Assembly (NCBI GenBank): GCA_016795565.1
Contig: JAEUGW010000054.1
Coordinates: forward strand, 81,017-145,016
Direction of reading: 5' to 3'
Length of the DNA stretch: 64,000 bases
DNA from: Opitutaceae bacterium
GTDB lineage: Bacteria > Verrucomicrobiota > Verrucomicrobiia > Opitutales > Opitutaceae
The notes beneath the pieces were generated by a model. That model made no database searches. It was given only the letters and a program-made list of their open reading frames with translations, and had not been told where the DNA came from. A program made the translations under genes and the position numbers. This document shows positions 8,485 through 17,292 of the stretch, in pieces. How positions within the stretch are numbered: the stretch's first letter is position 1; every line of letters begins with the position of its first letter.

Positions 8485-9372
8485 CTACTTCAGGCTGTCG
8501 ATCAGGGCCTGGTTGAGGCGGGTGTATTCCTGCTTCAGCTCGGCGCCGCGGGTTTCCTGCGCGGCGAGTTCCATGGATAGATTGGCGGCGGCGATGGCGC
8601 CGGCCTTGTCGCCCTTTTTGGCGAGCAGGAGGCCCTTGCGGTAGATCATCCAGTAGGCCTTGGGCTGGGTGGCGAGGCCGGCATCCATCCAGGCGAGGGC
8701 CTTGTCGAGATCGAGGTTGTTCTCGTAGTAGAACATGGCGGAGCCGAAGTAGGTCATGGGCTTGATGTCGCCGCCCGCGGCCATGACCGCCTCGATCTGC
8801 GGGACGAGCGCCCCGGCATTGTCGATCTCGACGGTGATGGGCACGCGGGTCTTCTCCCAAGCGAGGGCGAGCGTGGCGGAGCCGGCGGTGAGATTGGCGA
8901 CCTCGAAGGTGAGCGACTCGACCGGCGCGGCGAGGGCGACGGGCTTGGCGGTGAAGCGGACCGTGTCATTCTTCTGGTCGTAGGCGTAGGAACCCCACTG
9001 CGGGCGCTCCTTCGCGGCCTGGAGGATGACGGTCCACTCGGCCTTGCCGGGAATGGTGAAGAGTTCGTAGGTGCCGGCGGGGACGGCGGTGCCGTTAAGC
9101 TTGGCCGGGGTGGAGAGTTTCAGGCGGGTGGCGGTGTCGGCGCCGGTGCGCCAGATGGCGTCGTAGGGCACGAGGCCGCCGAAGACCGTGCGGCCCCGGG
9201 CGCTGGGGCGGTTGTAGGACACCTCGAGGTCGGCGACGCCGACCTTCTGCTTGATCGAGCCCGCGGGGCTGGCGGCGGGGAACGCGATGGCGGGGGCTTG
9301 GGCAAACAGGCCGGTCGCAAGGACCGACCCGGCAATGAGGAACAACGCGGAGCGGAGATGACGGGGGATCAT
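8485..9372 (-). CDS. DUF2911 secreted protein with C-terminal helical (TPR-like) tail
   Basis: A 295-residue protein starting at MIPRHLRSALFLIAGSVLATG, a signal peptide. Residues about 30-175 are DUF2911 (LEVSYNRPSARGR, FGGLVPYDAIWRTGAD, VPAGTYELFTI). The remaining ~110 residues are helical with tetratricopeptide-like spacing (MFYYENNLDLDKALAWMDAGL, then YRKGLLLAKKGDKAGAIAAA). An upstream in-frame start would add twelve residues ahead of the signal peptide and is less likely. The function is not known. Confidence 0.85.
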   Translation of the reverse strand: MIPRHLRSALFLIAGSVLATGLFAQAPAIAFPAASPAGSIKQKVGVADLEVSYNRPSARGRTVFGGLVPYDAIWRTGADTATRLKLSTPAKLNGTAVPAGTYELFTIPGKAEWTVILQAAKERPQWGSYAYDQKNDTVRFTAKPVALAAPVESLTFEVANLTAGSATLALAWEKTRVPITVEIDNAGALVPQIEAVMAAGGDIKPMTYFGSAMFYYENNLDLDKALAWMDAGLATQPKAYWMIYRKGLLLAKKGDKAGAIAAANLSMELAAQETRGAELKQEYTRLNQALIDSLK

Positions 9373-9474
9373 AGGGGTAAGAGAAGCCAGACCGCGCCGG
9401 GATTCCAACCAAATCAGGCGGGAGGGGGCCCGGGTAACCGTCGGCGCGGGAGGACGCAGGTGGTCAGCCCGATG

Positions 9475-10656
9475 TCACGGCGTCGCCTCGGGCAGGAATT
9501 CCGCGTCGGTCAGCTCGAGGGTGATGACGCGGGACGGCCAGGCGGGTTCCTCGACGGCGGTGAGCCGGCCGTAGAGCGCGCGCACGATGGGCGTCTTGTC
9601 CTTCGGGTCCTTTTGATCCGGCAGGGGGGAAGGCGTGCCGGGACTGACCTGGGCCACCAGGCGATAGCGGGCCAGCTCACTCCGCTGCTCGGCGAACTCC
9701 ACGCGGCCGGTGGCGGCGTCGTAGCTTTTGACCGGGCCGGCGAAACGGTAAATCTTCCGCAGCCAGCCGTTGTAGAGGCGCTCGCGCTGGAGGTTTTTGA
9801 CGACATCGTTCTTCGGACGGTAGATGCCGGTGGTGGCGCGCGGCACGGGCGAATCGTCGGGCAGCCACACGGCGCGCAGCAGCTCGGCGGGATCGAGCAG
9901 GGGGAAGGCCGTGCCGAGGATGGGAAGGACCTTTGTCTCCGCGCCGTCGGTGACCGTGGCGGAGACCTCCATGGGCGGAAAATCCCGGGCCTGCAGCGTG
10001 AGCTTGTGCGTGCCGGCCGCGATGGGGTCGAAGAAGAGCGGGGTCTTGTTGTAGGCCTTGCCCTGCCAGACGACGGTGGCACCGGCGGGGAAGCTGTCCA
10101 CGACCAGGCGGCCATGGGGCAGGCGCACGGTGGCGGAGGCTTCCTGGCCCGCGATGATGGTGACGGTGTGGGCGACCGGCGGCCAGGACGGGTATTCGAG
10201 GGAGAGGGCGGTTTCGCCGGCGGGCAACTGCGGGATGGTCTGCGGTGTCTTGCCGAGCAAGGCCTTGCCCAGCTTCACGAGCGCGCCGCTCGGGACGGTG
10301 TCGAGCTTGAGCGAGCCGCTCGGGAAATTGAGTTCGACGGTGGTGGTCTGTCCGGTTTGCACGGTCGCCTCGGCCTTGGCTTCGGGCCAGCCTTCCAGGG
10401 TGGCGGTCACGGCGTATTTGCCCGGCAGCAGGCTGGCGAACGGCTGGCCGGCCTCGCCCTCGTGCGCGGCGCCGTCGGCACCCGTCACCTTGATCGCGGC
10501 CGACGCGAGGTTGGACTTCACGAGCAGGGAGCCGGTGGTGCGCGCGGTCTCGGCGGCCTGCGCGGCCTTCACTTCCTCGGGCGACTTGCTGCAGCCGGCG
10601 GAAAGCAGGATGAACACGGCCGCGAGGGCGAGGCAGGGAAAACGCCGAAGGTTCAT
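9475..10656 (-). CDS. PEGA-domain lipoprotein
   Basis: A 393-residue predicted lipoprotein: MNLRRFPCLALAAVFILLSAGC gives a lipobox (LSAGC). Three successive PEGA-like beta repeats follow: GSLLVKSNLASAAIKVTG, GSLKLDTVPSGALVKLGK and GRLVVDSFPAGATVVWQGK, each about 75 residues and each ending in an AxV...G(Q/E) turn. The last third has no recognised domain. PEGA domains are surface or periplasmic carbohydrate- or peptidoglycan-associated modules; the exact partner is unknown. Confidence 0.85.
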   Translation of the reverse strand: MNLRRFPCLALAAVFILLSAGCSKSPEEVKAAQAAETARTTGSLLVKSNLASAAIKVTGADGAAHEGEAGQPFASLLPGKYAVTATLEGWPEAKAEATVQTGQTTTVELNFPSGSLKLDTVPSGALVKLGKALLGKTPQTIPQLPAGETALSLEYPSWPPVAHTVTIIAGQEASATVRLPHGRLVVDSFPAGATVVWQGKAYNKTPLFFDPIAAGTHKLTLQARDFPPMEVSATVTDGAETKVLPILGTAFPLLDPAELLRAVWLPDDSPVPRATTGIYRPKNDVVKNLQRERLYNGWLRKIYRFAGPVKSYDAATGRVEFAEQRSELARYRLVAQVSPGTPSPLPDQKDPKDKTPIVRALYGRLTAVEEPAWPSRVITLELTDAEFLPEATP

Positions 10657-10733
10657 GGGGGTGGGGCTTGTCACCTGTCTAATTTGTGCGGCGCGGCCGG
10701 CAACGGATTTTTGGTAAGATGCCGGTGAAATAA

Positions 10734-10820
10734 CCACTGAGACACGAAAGGCTCCACGCAAAGGTGCGAAGGCGCGGAGAATTAACCACGGAACACACCG
10801 AACACAGGGAAGGAGCTTGC
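10734..10820. repeat. intergenic repeat of the ACCAC(G)GAACAC type
   Basis: The stretch contains AACCACTGAGACACGAAAG and TTAACCACGGAACACACCG, short motifs repeated in tandem-like fashion and seen again, diverged, at 1565-1600 and 22972-22995. Sequences of this kind are widespread intergenic repeats. No gene is seen here. Confidence 0.5.
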
Positions 10821-10846
10821 GCGGGAGGCGACCTATCGCCTCCCGC
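10821..10846. terminator. 11-bp hairpin downstream of the VOC gene
   Basis: GCGGGAGGCGA, loop CCTA, TCGCCTCCCGC. It lies 8 bases after the stop of the minus-strand VOC gene. No strong T run follows, so it may be a transcript-end stabilising hairpin or a weak terminator. Confidence 0.5.
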
Positions 10847-10853
10847 CCATCGC

Positions 10854-11345
10854 CTATTGCCCGGCGACCGCGGCCTTGATCTTCGCGATGTCTATCTTGT
10901 CCATTTCCATCATGGCCGCGAAGGCGCGTTGGGCGGTCTTGCCGCCGGCGGTCATGGCGTCGGTCAGGACGCGCGGGGTGATCTGCCAGTTCACGCCCCA
11001 CTTGTCCTTGCACCAGCCGCAGCAGCTCGGTTTGCCGCCGTGCTTGATGATGGCGTTCCAGTAGCGGTCGGTCTGCTCCTGGGTGTCGGTGGCGACCTGG
11101 AAGGAGAAGGCCTCGGTCTGCTTGAAGGCCGGGCCGCCGTTGAGGCCGAGGCACGGGATGCCGAGGACGGTGAACCCGACGGTCAGCACCTGGCCCTTCT
11201 TGCCCGACGGGAAGTCGCTCGGGGCCTTGTGGACGGCCGTGACCTTGGAGTCGGGGAAAATCTTCGAATAAAACTTCGCGGCCGCGAGGGCGTCCTTCTC
11301 ATACCAGAGGCAGATCGTGTTCTTGGGGGCTTTGCGCTTTTTCAT
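10854..11345 (-). CDS. VOC (glyoxalase/PhnB-like) superfamily protein
   Basis: A 163-residue protein starting MKKRKAPKNTICLWYEKDA. It shows the PhnB-like VOC pattern: KFYSKIFPDSKV, VGFTVLGIPCLGLNGGP, YWNAIIKHGGKPSCCGWCKDKWG and a C-terminal helix AQRAFAAMMEMDKIDIAKI that matches the end of this family. Members are often annotated 3-demethylubiquinone methyltransferase-like, but no methyltransferase fold is present; metal-dependent chemistry on an unknown small molecule is the safe statement. A longer upstream start is open but adds a non-family head. Confidence 0.82.
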   Translation of the reverse strand: MKKRKAPKNTICLWYEKDALAAAKFYSKIFPDSKVTAVHKAPSDFPSGKKGQVLTVGFTVLGIPCLGLNGGPAFKQTEAFSFQVATDTQEQTDRYWNAIIKHGGKPSCCGWCKDKWGVNWQITPRVLTDAMTAGGKTAQRAFAAMMEMDKIDIAKIKAAVAGQ

Positions 11346-11527
11346 ATAGATAACAACGAATGAAGACCACGACACCGGACAATCGGAACAACTATTCGTC
11401 CATGGGTTCAAATTTCACGTTCAACGCGTCGGCGCAGGAAGCGATGGGCGGCGATTACCTCCGGGAAAGTGAGGTCAATAGAGAGGCATGACACTGGGCC
11501 ATGCCCCGACTGTGGCTGGTCGCTTGC

Positions 11528-12631
11528 TCAGAGCGCACGGCTGGACTTCATGGCGTAGGGGCGGACGCGCCGCACCAACTCGACGTGGAATTGGGTGGCG
11601 TGGCTCCAAGCGGCGAAATGACCGCCGCCCTCGATGCGCACCAACTCCTTGTGTGGCGCTTTGATCGAGTTGTAATACTCCTCCGCCAGCGTCGGGGGCG
11701 TCACATGGTCGTCAGTGCCTTGGAACAGGAAGACCGGAACTTGGAAATCGAAGCCAAGGGTCGACAAATTCGTGCTCAGGATTTTCTGATAGAGGGACCA
11801 GGTGGGCACCGCCATGAATCCCCGCATGCGGTTCCACTCGTCGCCTAGCGTGTAGTTGGGTGGAGGCGACAGGAAGCTGCGCTGTAGTTCCGCCATGGCG
11901 GTCGAGTCAGCCCGCGCCTGGTAACGCTGGGCGCACTGGAAAAAGCCATTAGCCTGCTGCCGGCTGGAAAAGGGCGGCGGGCCGATGGCCGCCAGCTCAC
12001 GTTGGCTCCGGGCGTCGCCGTGCGCCTTGGCCAGTTCAACCAAGCGTGCATATTCCAGCGCCACGCTGCGGGGCAGATCGCTCGCCTGCCCGGTGCCGAC
12101 AAAAGCGTGGAAGAGTTCCGGCCGACTTTTCACCATTCTCGTCCCGAGGATGGATCCGAAGGAATGTCCGAGCAGGATGATCTTATCCTGACCGAGTCGC
12201 TGGTGGAGGTGCTCGGCCACCTCGATGCCATCCTGCGCCATGCGCTCGATGTTCATGGTCCCCGCGATCCCGGGTCCGGTGGCCGCCAGAGTCTTGCCGG
12301 CACCCCGCTCATCCCACAGCACGACGGTGAAGTCCTTTTCCCACGCGGCGAACAGGCGCGTCACCGGCAGCCATGTTCCGCCCGGCCCGCCATGGACGCA
12401 GAGCAACACCGGGTTGTTCCGATCCTGGCCGCGGACCTGGATCCACTGCTTGATGCCGCCAATCTCGATGTAGCCGGCTTCGTCGATGCCGCCGGCCGAG
12501 GTGATTGCGAACGTCTTTTCATTCGCGTGCTGGCGGATCGTGCGCAGCACGAGCAATGCCGCGATGCCGGCCGCGATCACCACAAGAAGGGTGAGGATGA
12601 CGTTCCGGGCGATTTTCAATGAACGGCGCAT
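11528..12631 (-). CDS. membrane-anchored alpha/beta hydrolase (proline iminopeptidase-like)
   Basis: A 367-residue protein with an N-terminal helix (VILTLLVVIAAGIAALLVL) and an alpha/beta hydrolase domain. The oxyanion motif HGGPGG, the segment WDERGAGKT, the nucleophile elbow GHSFGS and the terminal GGGHFAAW histidine are all present, with an Asp in FQGTDDHVTP. HGGPG plus WDxRGxG is typical of the S33 prolyl aminopeptidase group, though esterases share it. It is a single gene with about 100-200 bases on either side that hold no gene. Confidence 0.85.
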   Translation of the reverse strand: MRRSLKIARNVILTLLVVIAAGIAALLVLRTIRQHANEKTFAITSAGGIDEAGYIEIGGIKQWIQVRGQDRNNPVLLCVHGGPGGTWLPVTRLFAAWEKDFTVVLWDERGAGKTLAATGPGIAGTMNIERMAQDGIEVAEHLHQRLGQDKIILLGHSFGSILGTRMVKSRPELFHAFVGTGQASDLPRSVALEYARLVELAKAHGDARSQRELAAIGPPPFSSRQQANGFFQCAQRYQARADSTAMAELQRSFLSPPPNYTLGDEWNRMRGFMAVPTWSLYQKILSTNLSTLGFDFQVPVFLFQGTDDHVTPPTLAEEYYNSIKAPHKELVRIEGGGHFAAWSHATQFHVELVRRVRPYAMKSSRAL

Positions 12632-12735
12632 GGGATTTGGGGTTCGGAGGTGGAGCCGGCGATTTTGGCGGAATCAGGTGCGATGAATACCCGGTTGGCG
12701 CTGTGCTACTAGCAGCTTCTCGCAGGAATACGCAA

Positions 12736-14247
12736 TCATAGTGCGGGTTGCACGGCCGTCGTGCCGACAGCCAGTTTTTTGGAGCATGGGCGGTGGGCGC
12801 GGAGGCTGAGAACGAGGGCGACCACGATGAACACGGTCGCGGCCGAAAAGGTCATGCGGGTGGCCAAAGCCACGGTGTCCGGGCCGGGTGGAGCCGCATC
12901 CCTGGTGGCCAAGGCGAAGACGCCGCCCAAGAGCGACACGCCGGTGATGAGACCGAGATTTCTGGAGAGGTTCAGCAAACCGGAGATCAGGCCGCGTTGA
13001 TCAGACGCGGCACTGTGCATCACGGCCGTGTTGTTGGCCGTCTGAAACAGCGAGTAGCCGGCTGTCATGACGGCGACCGGGATCAAGTAGCCGGCCATGC
13101 CGCAGCATTGCGGCAGCAGCGCCAGTGCGAGGCAGCCGGCTCCGGCTCCGATCAGCCCAAAAACCGTCGTCCGGCGCGTTCCGATCCACCAGGCGGCCGG
13201 CCAGACCGGCCACGAGCGCGGCCATCAGCGGCCCAACAGACAGCGCGAGGCCCATCTTTCCTGGGGGCACGGCCAGCGTTTGCGCAAGATAGAAGGGCCC
13301 CACAACTAGGGTGGACATCATCACGGCCGCCACCAACAGGCTCATAGCGAGACCCGAGCGCAGGGCGTCGGCTTCCAGCAATTCCATGCGCAACAGCGGC
13401 GATGCGGTCCTTTTCTGCATTCGCAGAAAGAAGACCATTCCGCTGGCCGCAAGCCCGAGAAGCGCAAGTTTCCGACACCGAAGCCGTCATGCTGACGTGT
13501 AAATCCGAGCGCGTAAGCCGCCACGCTCAGGGCTAGCAGCACCATGCCAGATATATCGAAGTCGCCCAACCGGGCGGTCCGGGCCCCGCGATCAGCCGGC
13601 AGATGGCAGAGCAGAAGCGCAAAGGCGCCGAGCCCGAGCGGGACATTGACGAGAAATATCGATGGCCAGCCGAACGCCGAGATAAGCAGCCCGCCGAGCG
13701 CCGGACCGAGGGCGGTGCCGATCGCGGACATGCTGCCCAGCAGTCCCATCGCCCGGCCGGTTTGGTCCTTCGCGGTCAGATCTCCGATGAGGGCAACGCT
13801 GAGGGCCATCATTGTAGCCGCGCCGATTCCCTGGATAAACCGGATGGCGATCAGCCAGCCCAGGTCCGGGGCGAATGCGCAGGCTCCTGCGGTGGTTGTG
13901 AACAAGGCGATCCCGGCCAGCAACAGCCGCCGCCGGCCCACGATATCGGCCAGTTGGCCCACACAAACAATCAGGGACGTGATTGCCAGGACGAAGGAGA
14001 TGACGGTCCACTGTGCCGCCTGGGTCGAAGCCTGGAAGGCGCTCGTGAGGGTCGGCAGTGCAACATTCACGATGCTGGTATTGAGCGTGGACAAGAGGAC
14101 GGCCAGCGAGAGGCCCACGAGGGCGAGCGTGGGGGAGCGCCGTTCTGAACCGGTTGGATCGGGGAGCTGTGGCGCGGAGTGCGTATCGTTGGCGGGGTTC
14201 ACTTCGGCAGCATAGTCGGTTCCAAACCAAGGCGGAAGGCGCGGCAT
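12736..14247 (-). pseudogene. DHA2-type MFS multidrug exporter broken by two frameshifts
   Basis: The reading starts at ATG 14247 and shows 14-helix drug:H+ antiporter features: LSTLNTSIVNVALPTL (helix 1), GQLADIVGRRRLLLAG (motif A), GIGAATMMALSVALIGD (motif C side). The frame is lost near 13470, where the sequence continues in another frame as KLALLGLAASGMVFFLRM, and again near 13184, where it continues as IGTRRTTVFGLIGAGAG and then MAGYLIPVAVMTAGYS to the stop at 12736. Joined, the three pieces make one normal exporter of about 500 residues. Either it is a recent pseudogene or there are two single-base sequence errors. Confidence 0.8.
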
Positions 14248-14253
14248 CTGCAC

Positions 14254-14270
14254 TTTGATAGTGCATCAAA
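14254..14270. promoter_or_regulatory. candidate LysR operator (TTTGAT-N5-ATCAAA)
   Basis: A perfect 6-bp palindrome with a 5-base spacer, matching the T-N11-A layout of LysR-type binding sites. It lies between the divergent starts of the MFS exporter (14247) and the LysR gene (14302), the expected position of an autoregulatory site. Confidence 0.6.
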
Positions 14271-14301
14271 CGCCATGTCTGGCAGGCTCGCGCCAGCGCC
14301 C

Positions 14302-15213
14302 ATGACCCACCCGGACCTGAACTTGCTCGTCGCGTTGGACGCCTTGCTGGCGGAGGGAAGCGTCGCGCGGGCCGCCAAGCGACTTCGCCTGAGCCCGTCG
14401 GCCATGAGCCGGACCTTGGCGCGGCTCCGCGCGGCCACGGGGGATCCCCTGCTGGTTCGCGCGGGCCGCGGCCTGGTTTATTCCCCACGCGCGCTCGAAC
14501 TCCGGGCGGAAGTAGGGCACGTGGTGGGCCAAGCCATGCGGATGCTGGATCCGGTGGAGCAACCGATCGTGAAGGAGGTGAAGCGAACATTCACCCTGCG
14601 GACCAGCGACGGCTTTGTGGAGAATTTCGGTTCGAGGCTCCTGGCGCGAATTGCCGCGACGGCCCCGGGCATCACGATCCATTTCGTGCAGAAGGTCACC
14701 CGGGACGGCGCCCTGCTCCGCGATGGAACGGTGGATATGGAGACGGGGGTGGTCGGCACGACACTTAGTCCCGAGATTCGCACCCAGGCGCTTTTCCGCG
14801 ACCGGCTTGTAGGTGTGGTGCGCAAAGGCCACCCGCTCAGTCGCGGAAAGATGACGGCGGCGCGCTACCTGGCAGCGGATCACATCCTCGTCTTTCGAGG
14901 AGAAGCCGAGAAGGGCCCGGTCGATGCTGATCTGGCAGCGCAGGGGATGGAGCGGAAGATCGGAACCATGCTCACCGGTTTTTCGGCAGCCCTGACCCTT
15001 GCCCGCTCGACCGACTTGGTCGCGACCGTGCCCGAACGTCACACGGCGGATCTCCGGACCGGACTGCACACTTTTGCGCTGCCGTTCCGGACGCGGGAGC
15101 TGACGGTTTCATTGCTATGGCATCCGCGCATGGACGCCGATCCGGCCCACCGATGGCTGCGAGATCAGATCCGGCAGGCCTGCGCCTCGGCGGTGCCTGC
15201 GCGGTGGAGATAG
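14302..15213 (+). CDS. LysR-family transcriptional regulator
   Basis: A 303-residue regulator. The N-terminal winged helix is HPDLNLLVALDALLAEGSVARAAKRLRLSPSAMSRTLARLR, read in parts here as NLLVALDALLAEGSVARAA and RLRLSPSAMSRTLARLR; the effector domain follows from about residue 90 (TFTLRTSDGFVENFG). ATG 14302 is chosen because the HTH then begins at the usual position; ATG 14275 would add nine residues. It is divergent from an MFS exporter with a palindrome between them, so it probably controls that exporter in response to a compound it expels. Confidence 0.88.
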   Translation: MTHPDLNLLVALDALLAEGSVARAAKRLRLSPSAMSRTLARLRAATGDPLLVRAGRGLVYSPRALELRAEVGHVVGQAMRMLDPVEQPIVKEVKRTFTLRTSDGFVENFGSRLLARIAATAPGITIHFVQKVTRDGALLRDGTVDMETGVVGTTLSPEIRTQALFRDRLVGVVRKGHPLSRGKMTAARYLAADHILVFRGEAEKGPVDADLAAQGMERKIGTMLTGFSAALTLARSTDLVATVPERHTADLRTGLHTFALPFRTRELTVSLLWHPRMDADPAHRWLRDQIRQACASAVPARWR

Positions 15214-15292
15214 CGGACAATTTCTACCAAGCCACGCAAACAGACAGAAAGGCATCCTGACGGACGGGTATAGGTGACGCAGATCGAGCAAA

Positions 15293-15387
15293 GAAAAACG
15301 CCGGCTCGAGGGCCGGCGTTGGAGAACGAGAAAGATTACGAGAAAGAGAACGATTGCTCAGCGGTATTCCTCGTTGGTGTTGGCGTT
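15293..15387. repeat. repeat of the rng 3' end and terminator, copy A
   Basis: Read on the minus strand, this copy encodes NANTNEEYR and a stop, then an AACG(C)C...GGCGTT hairpin, as in the genuine end of rng at 17591-17688. The codons differ at synonymous positions (for example TAC and TGA instead of TAT and TAA). It lies between the LysR gene and the Fic remnants and marks the left edge of the Fic cassette. Confidence 0.8.
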
Positions 15388-15427
15388 CCGCCTTCGCCGA
15401 GGCTACGGACGGCAGGGGAGGCGATGG

Positions 15428-15691
15428 TCACGACGTGGCGAAGGCGATGAGAGGGGCGTAGTCGCCCTGGTCGGCGGATTGGAGGGCGGCGATGTATTGC
15501 CTGCGCGCGAGGCCGGGTTGGACGAGGTCGAGGCTCGCGCCCCAGGTGAGCGCGAGCTGGCCGCGCGCGGCGACGACGATGTCGGCCAGCAGGCGGGCGT
15601 GCCGGCCGTTGCCGTTCGGCCAGGGATGGATCACGACCATGCGGTGGTGCAGGCGCACGGCGATCTCGACGGGCGGACAAGCCGTAGCCAC
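15428..15691 (-). pseudogene. C-terminal remnant of a Fic protein (mobile mystery protein B type)
   Basis: The 88 residues include EIAVRLHHRMVVIHPW and PNGNGRHARLLADIV, the Fic core of the so-called mobile mystery protein B family, and end QSADQGDYAPLIAFATS with a stop. Upstream the family N-terminus is not found in this or another frame, so it is a truncated remnant. It lies just downstream of an intact Fic gene on the same strand. The family is known for its association with mobile elements. Confidence 0.65.
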
Positions 15692-15875
15692 TGCTGCGAC
15701 GATCGGGAGCGATGAGGGCGACGGTGCGATCATCCAGACCCTGCTCTTGCACGTAGCGATCAAGCCCGGCCGAGGGGTCTTCGGGCAGGGGCTCCGTGCG
15801 CGGGAGAAAGACGACGAGGAGAGGCGGCGCTGGAGCCTAGCCGCGCAAGCGTGGCAGACTTGGTCGGCGCGGGTG

Positions 15876-17012
15876 TCACAAAGACGGCGGGGACTTGAGC
15901 AGGTATTTGGTGCTGCGGCCACCGGCGGGGCCGGCGGCCAAGAGACCGGCGGCGAGCAGCGCTTGGATGTCGCGCAGGGCGGTGTCGAGCGAGCACTCCA
16001 CGAGTTTGGCGTAGCGCGAGGTCGAAAGCTCCGGGTCGGGGCCGTCGAGCAGGGCGTTGATCACGAGGCGCTGCCGGTCGCTAATCGTGGTCGCCTGGAC
16101 ATGGTTGATCCAATCCCAAGTGGCGGCTTTGCGGATGACGCCGGCCGAGATAGCCTCGGCGCGTTGCAGGGCGCGGTCGAGGCAGGCGAGGAACCACGCA
16201 AGCCAGGGGGTGATGTCCGTCGTTCCTTTCTGACCCCGCTCCAGCGCCTGATAGTATTGCTTTTTTTCCGCCTCGATCTGCGCCGACATGCTGTAGAAGC
16301 GCAGGGCCGAACCGTCGGCGCGCGCCAGCGCCAGATCGGCGATGGCGCGGCTGACGCGCCCGTTGCCATCTTGGAACGGGTGGATGGTGACAAACCAGAA
16401 GTGGGCGATGCCGGCGCGCAACACCGGGTCGGTTCCGTCGGGGGTCTCGAACCATCGGAGAAAGTGGTCCACTTCTCCGGGGATACGGCCGGCGGCTGGG
16501 GCCTCGAAGTGGATGTTTTTACGGCGAATCCGATCGCGGCTGATCGGGCCAGAGACGACCTGCATCGGATCCATGTCGGGCGTGCGCCACTGTCCGACCA
16601 AGATACGCTGCATGCCGCTGCGACCGCCCGGAAAAAGCGACGACTGCCAGGCCAGCAGCCGTTCGGTCGTCAATGGTTCGGCGTATTTCTGGGTGGCATC
16701 GAGCATCATTTCGACGGCACCCTCGACGTAGCGATCCTTCGCCGCGAGGTCGGCGGAGGGCAGACCGAGGCGGCGGGAGATCGAGGAGCGCACGGTGGAC
16801 GGATCGAACTTGGTGCCTTCGATGGCGCTCGACTGGATGATCTCGGTGGTGAGGCTTTCCAGCGCAGCCTCCGAGCGGAAGCGAACCCCCAGTCCCTTCA
16901 TGTGGCCCAGCAGATGGCCTTGGCGATGACGGACGCCCACCAGAGACGAGGTCAACTCGGCCTCGTTCCAGGTCAGATTTGGCCAGGTCGGGCTTTGGTG
17001 GATGTAGGCCAT
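15876..17012 (-). CDS. Fic-family AMP-transferase with C-terminal winged helix
   Basis: A 378-residue Fic protein, expected to transfer AMP from ATP to a protein hydroxyl. The catalytic motif HPFQDGNGRVSR (211-222) is complete. An inhibitory helix SSAIEG (61-66) fits the S/T-x3-E-G/N motif, making it a class II, self-inhibited Fic enzyme. The C-terminal ~80 residues (TISDRQRLVINALLDG to the end) look like a winged helix that could bind DNA. ATG 17012 was chosen over a TTG two codons earlier. A four-half-site palindrome lies upstream, and duplicated rng ends lie on both sides, so the cassette is probably mobile. Confidence 0.9.
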   Translation of the reverse strand: MAYIHQSPTWPNLTWNEAELTSSLVGVRHRQGHLLGHMKGLGVRFRSEAALESLTTEIIQSSAIEGTKFDPSTVRSSISRRLGLPSADLAAKDRYVEGAVEMMLDATQKYAEPLTTERLLAWQSSLFPGGRSGMQRILVGQWRTPDMDPMQVVSGPISRDRIRRKNIHFEAPAAGRIPGEVDHFLRWFETPDGTDPVLRAGIAHFWFVTIHPFQDGNGRVSRAIADLALARADGSALRFYSMSAQIEAEKKQYYQALERGQKGTTDITPWLAWFLACLDRALQRAEAISAGVIRKAATWDWINHVQATTISDRQRLVINALLDGPDPELSTSRYAKLVECSLDTALRDIQALLAAGLLAAGPAGGRSTKYLLKSPPSL

Positions 17013-17035
17013 GGCCAATTAATTGAGCAATGTTT

Positions 17036-17096
17036 GCGGCGAATACAAGTGTTATTCACCGCATAGAATGCGGTGAATAACAAAGGTATTCGCCGC
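17036..17096. promoter_or_regulatory. nested palindrome upstream of fic, candidate operator
   Basis: The inner part is a perfect 14-bp inverted repeat, GTTATTCACCGCAT, loop AGA, ATGCGGTGAATAAC. Outside it, GCGGCGAATA and TATTCGCCGC form a second perfect 10-bp pair, each separated by five bases from the inner arms. All four arms share the half-site GGyGAATA. It begins 24 bases upstream of the fic start, so it could be a four-site operator bound by the winged helix of the Fic protein; that link is inferred. Confidence 0.7.
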
Positions 17097-17144
17097 AAGG
17101 TGGTGGAGATGCGAAGGGCGGTTGAGCCAGGACGAGGCGGAAAA

Positions 17145-17242
17145 GAAAACGCCCGGCGGTGAGGCCGGGCGTTTGGGAGAAGGAGAAGGATAACGAGAAA
17201 GAGAACGATTGCTTAGCGATACTCTTCGTTGGTGTTCGCGTT
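17145..17242. repeat. repeat of the rng 3' end and terminator, copy B
   Basis: It is nearly identical to 17591-17688: the hairpin AAACGCCCGGC...GCCGGGCGTTT, the purine tract GAGAAGGATAACGAGAAAGA, and on the minus strand NANTNEEYR plus stop with GAAGAGTAT in place of GAGGAATAT. Beyond the shared part it continues into CCTCCTTCGCCAAGGCTTCG, a dispersed repeat also seen at 60645. It lies between fic and the genuine rng. Confidence 0.85.
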
Positions 17243-17292
17243 CCTCCTTCGCCAAGGCTTCGGCGGACAAGTGATGATCTTGGCCAAACAAT

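Noticed and set aside
11396..11490. short frame reading SIDLTFPEVIAAHRFLRR on the minus strand
   Set aside because: About 25 codons without a start; possibly the decayed end of a gene but nothing to identify it.
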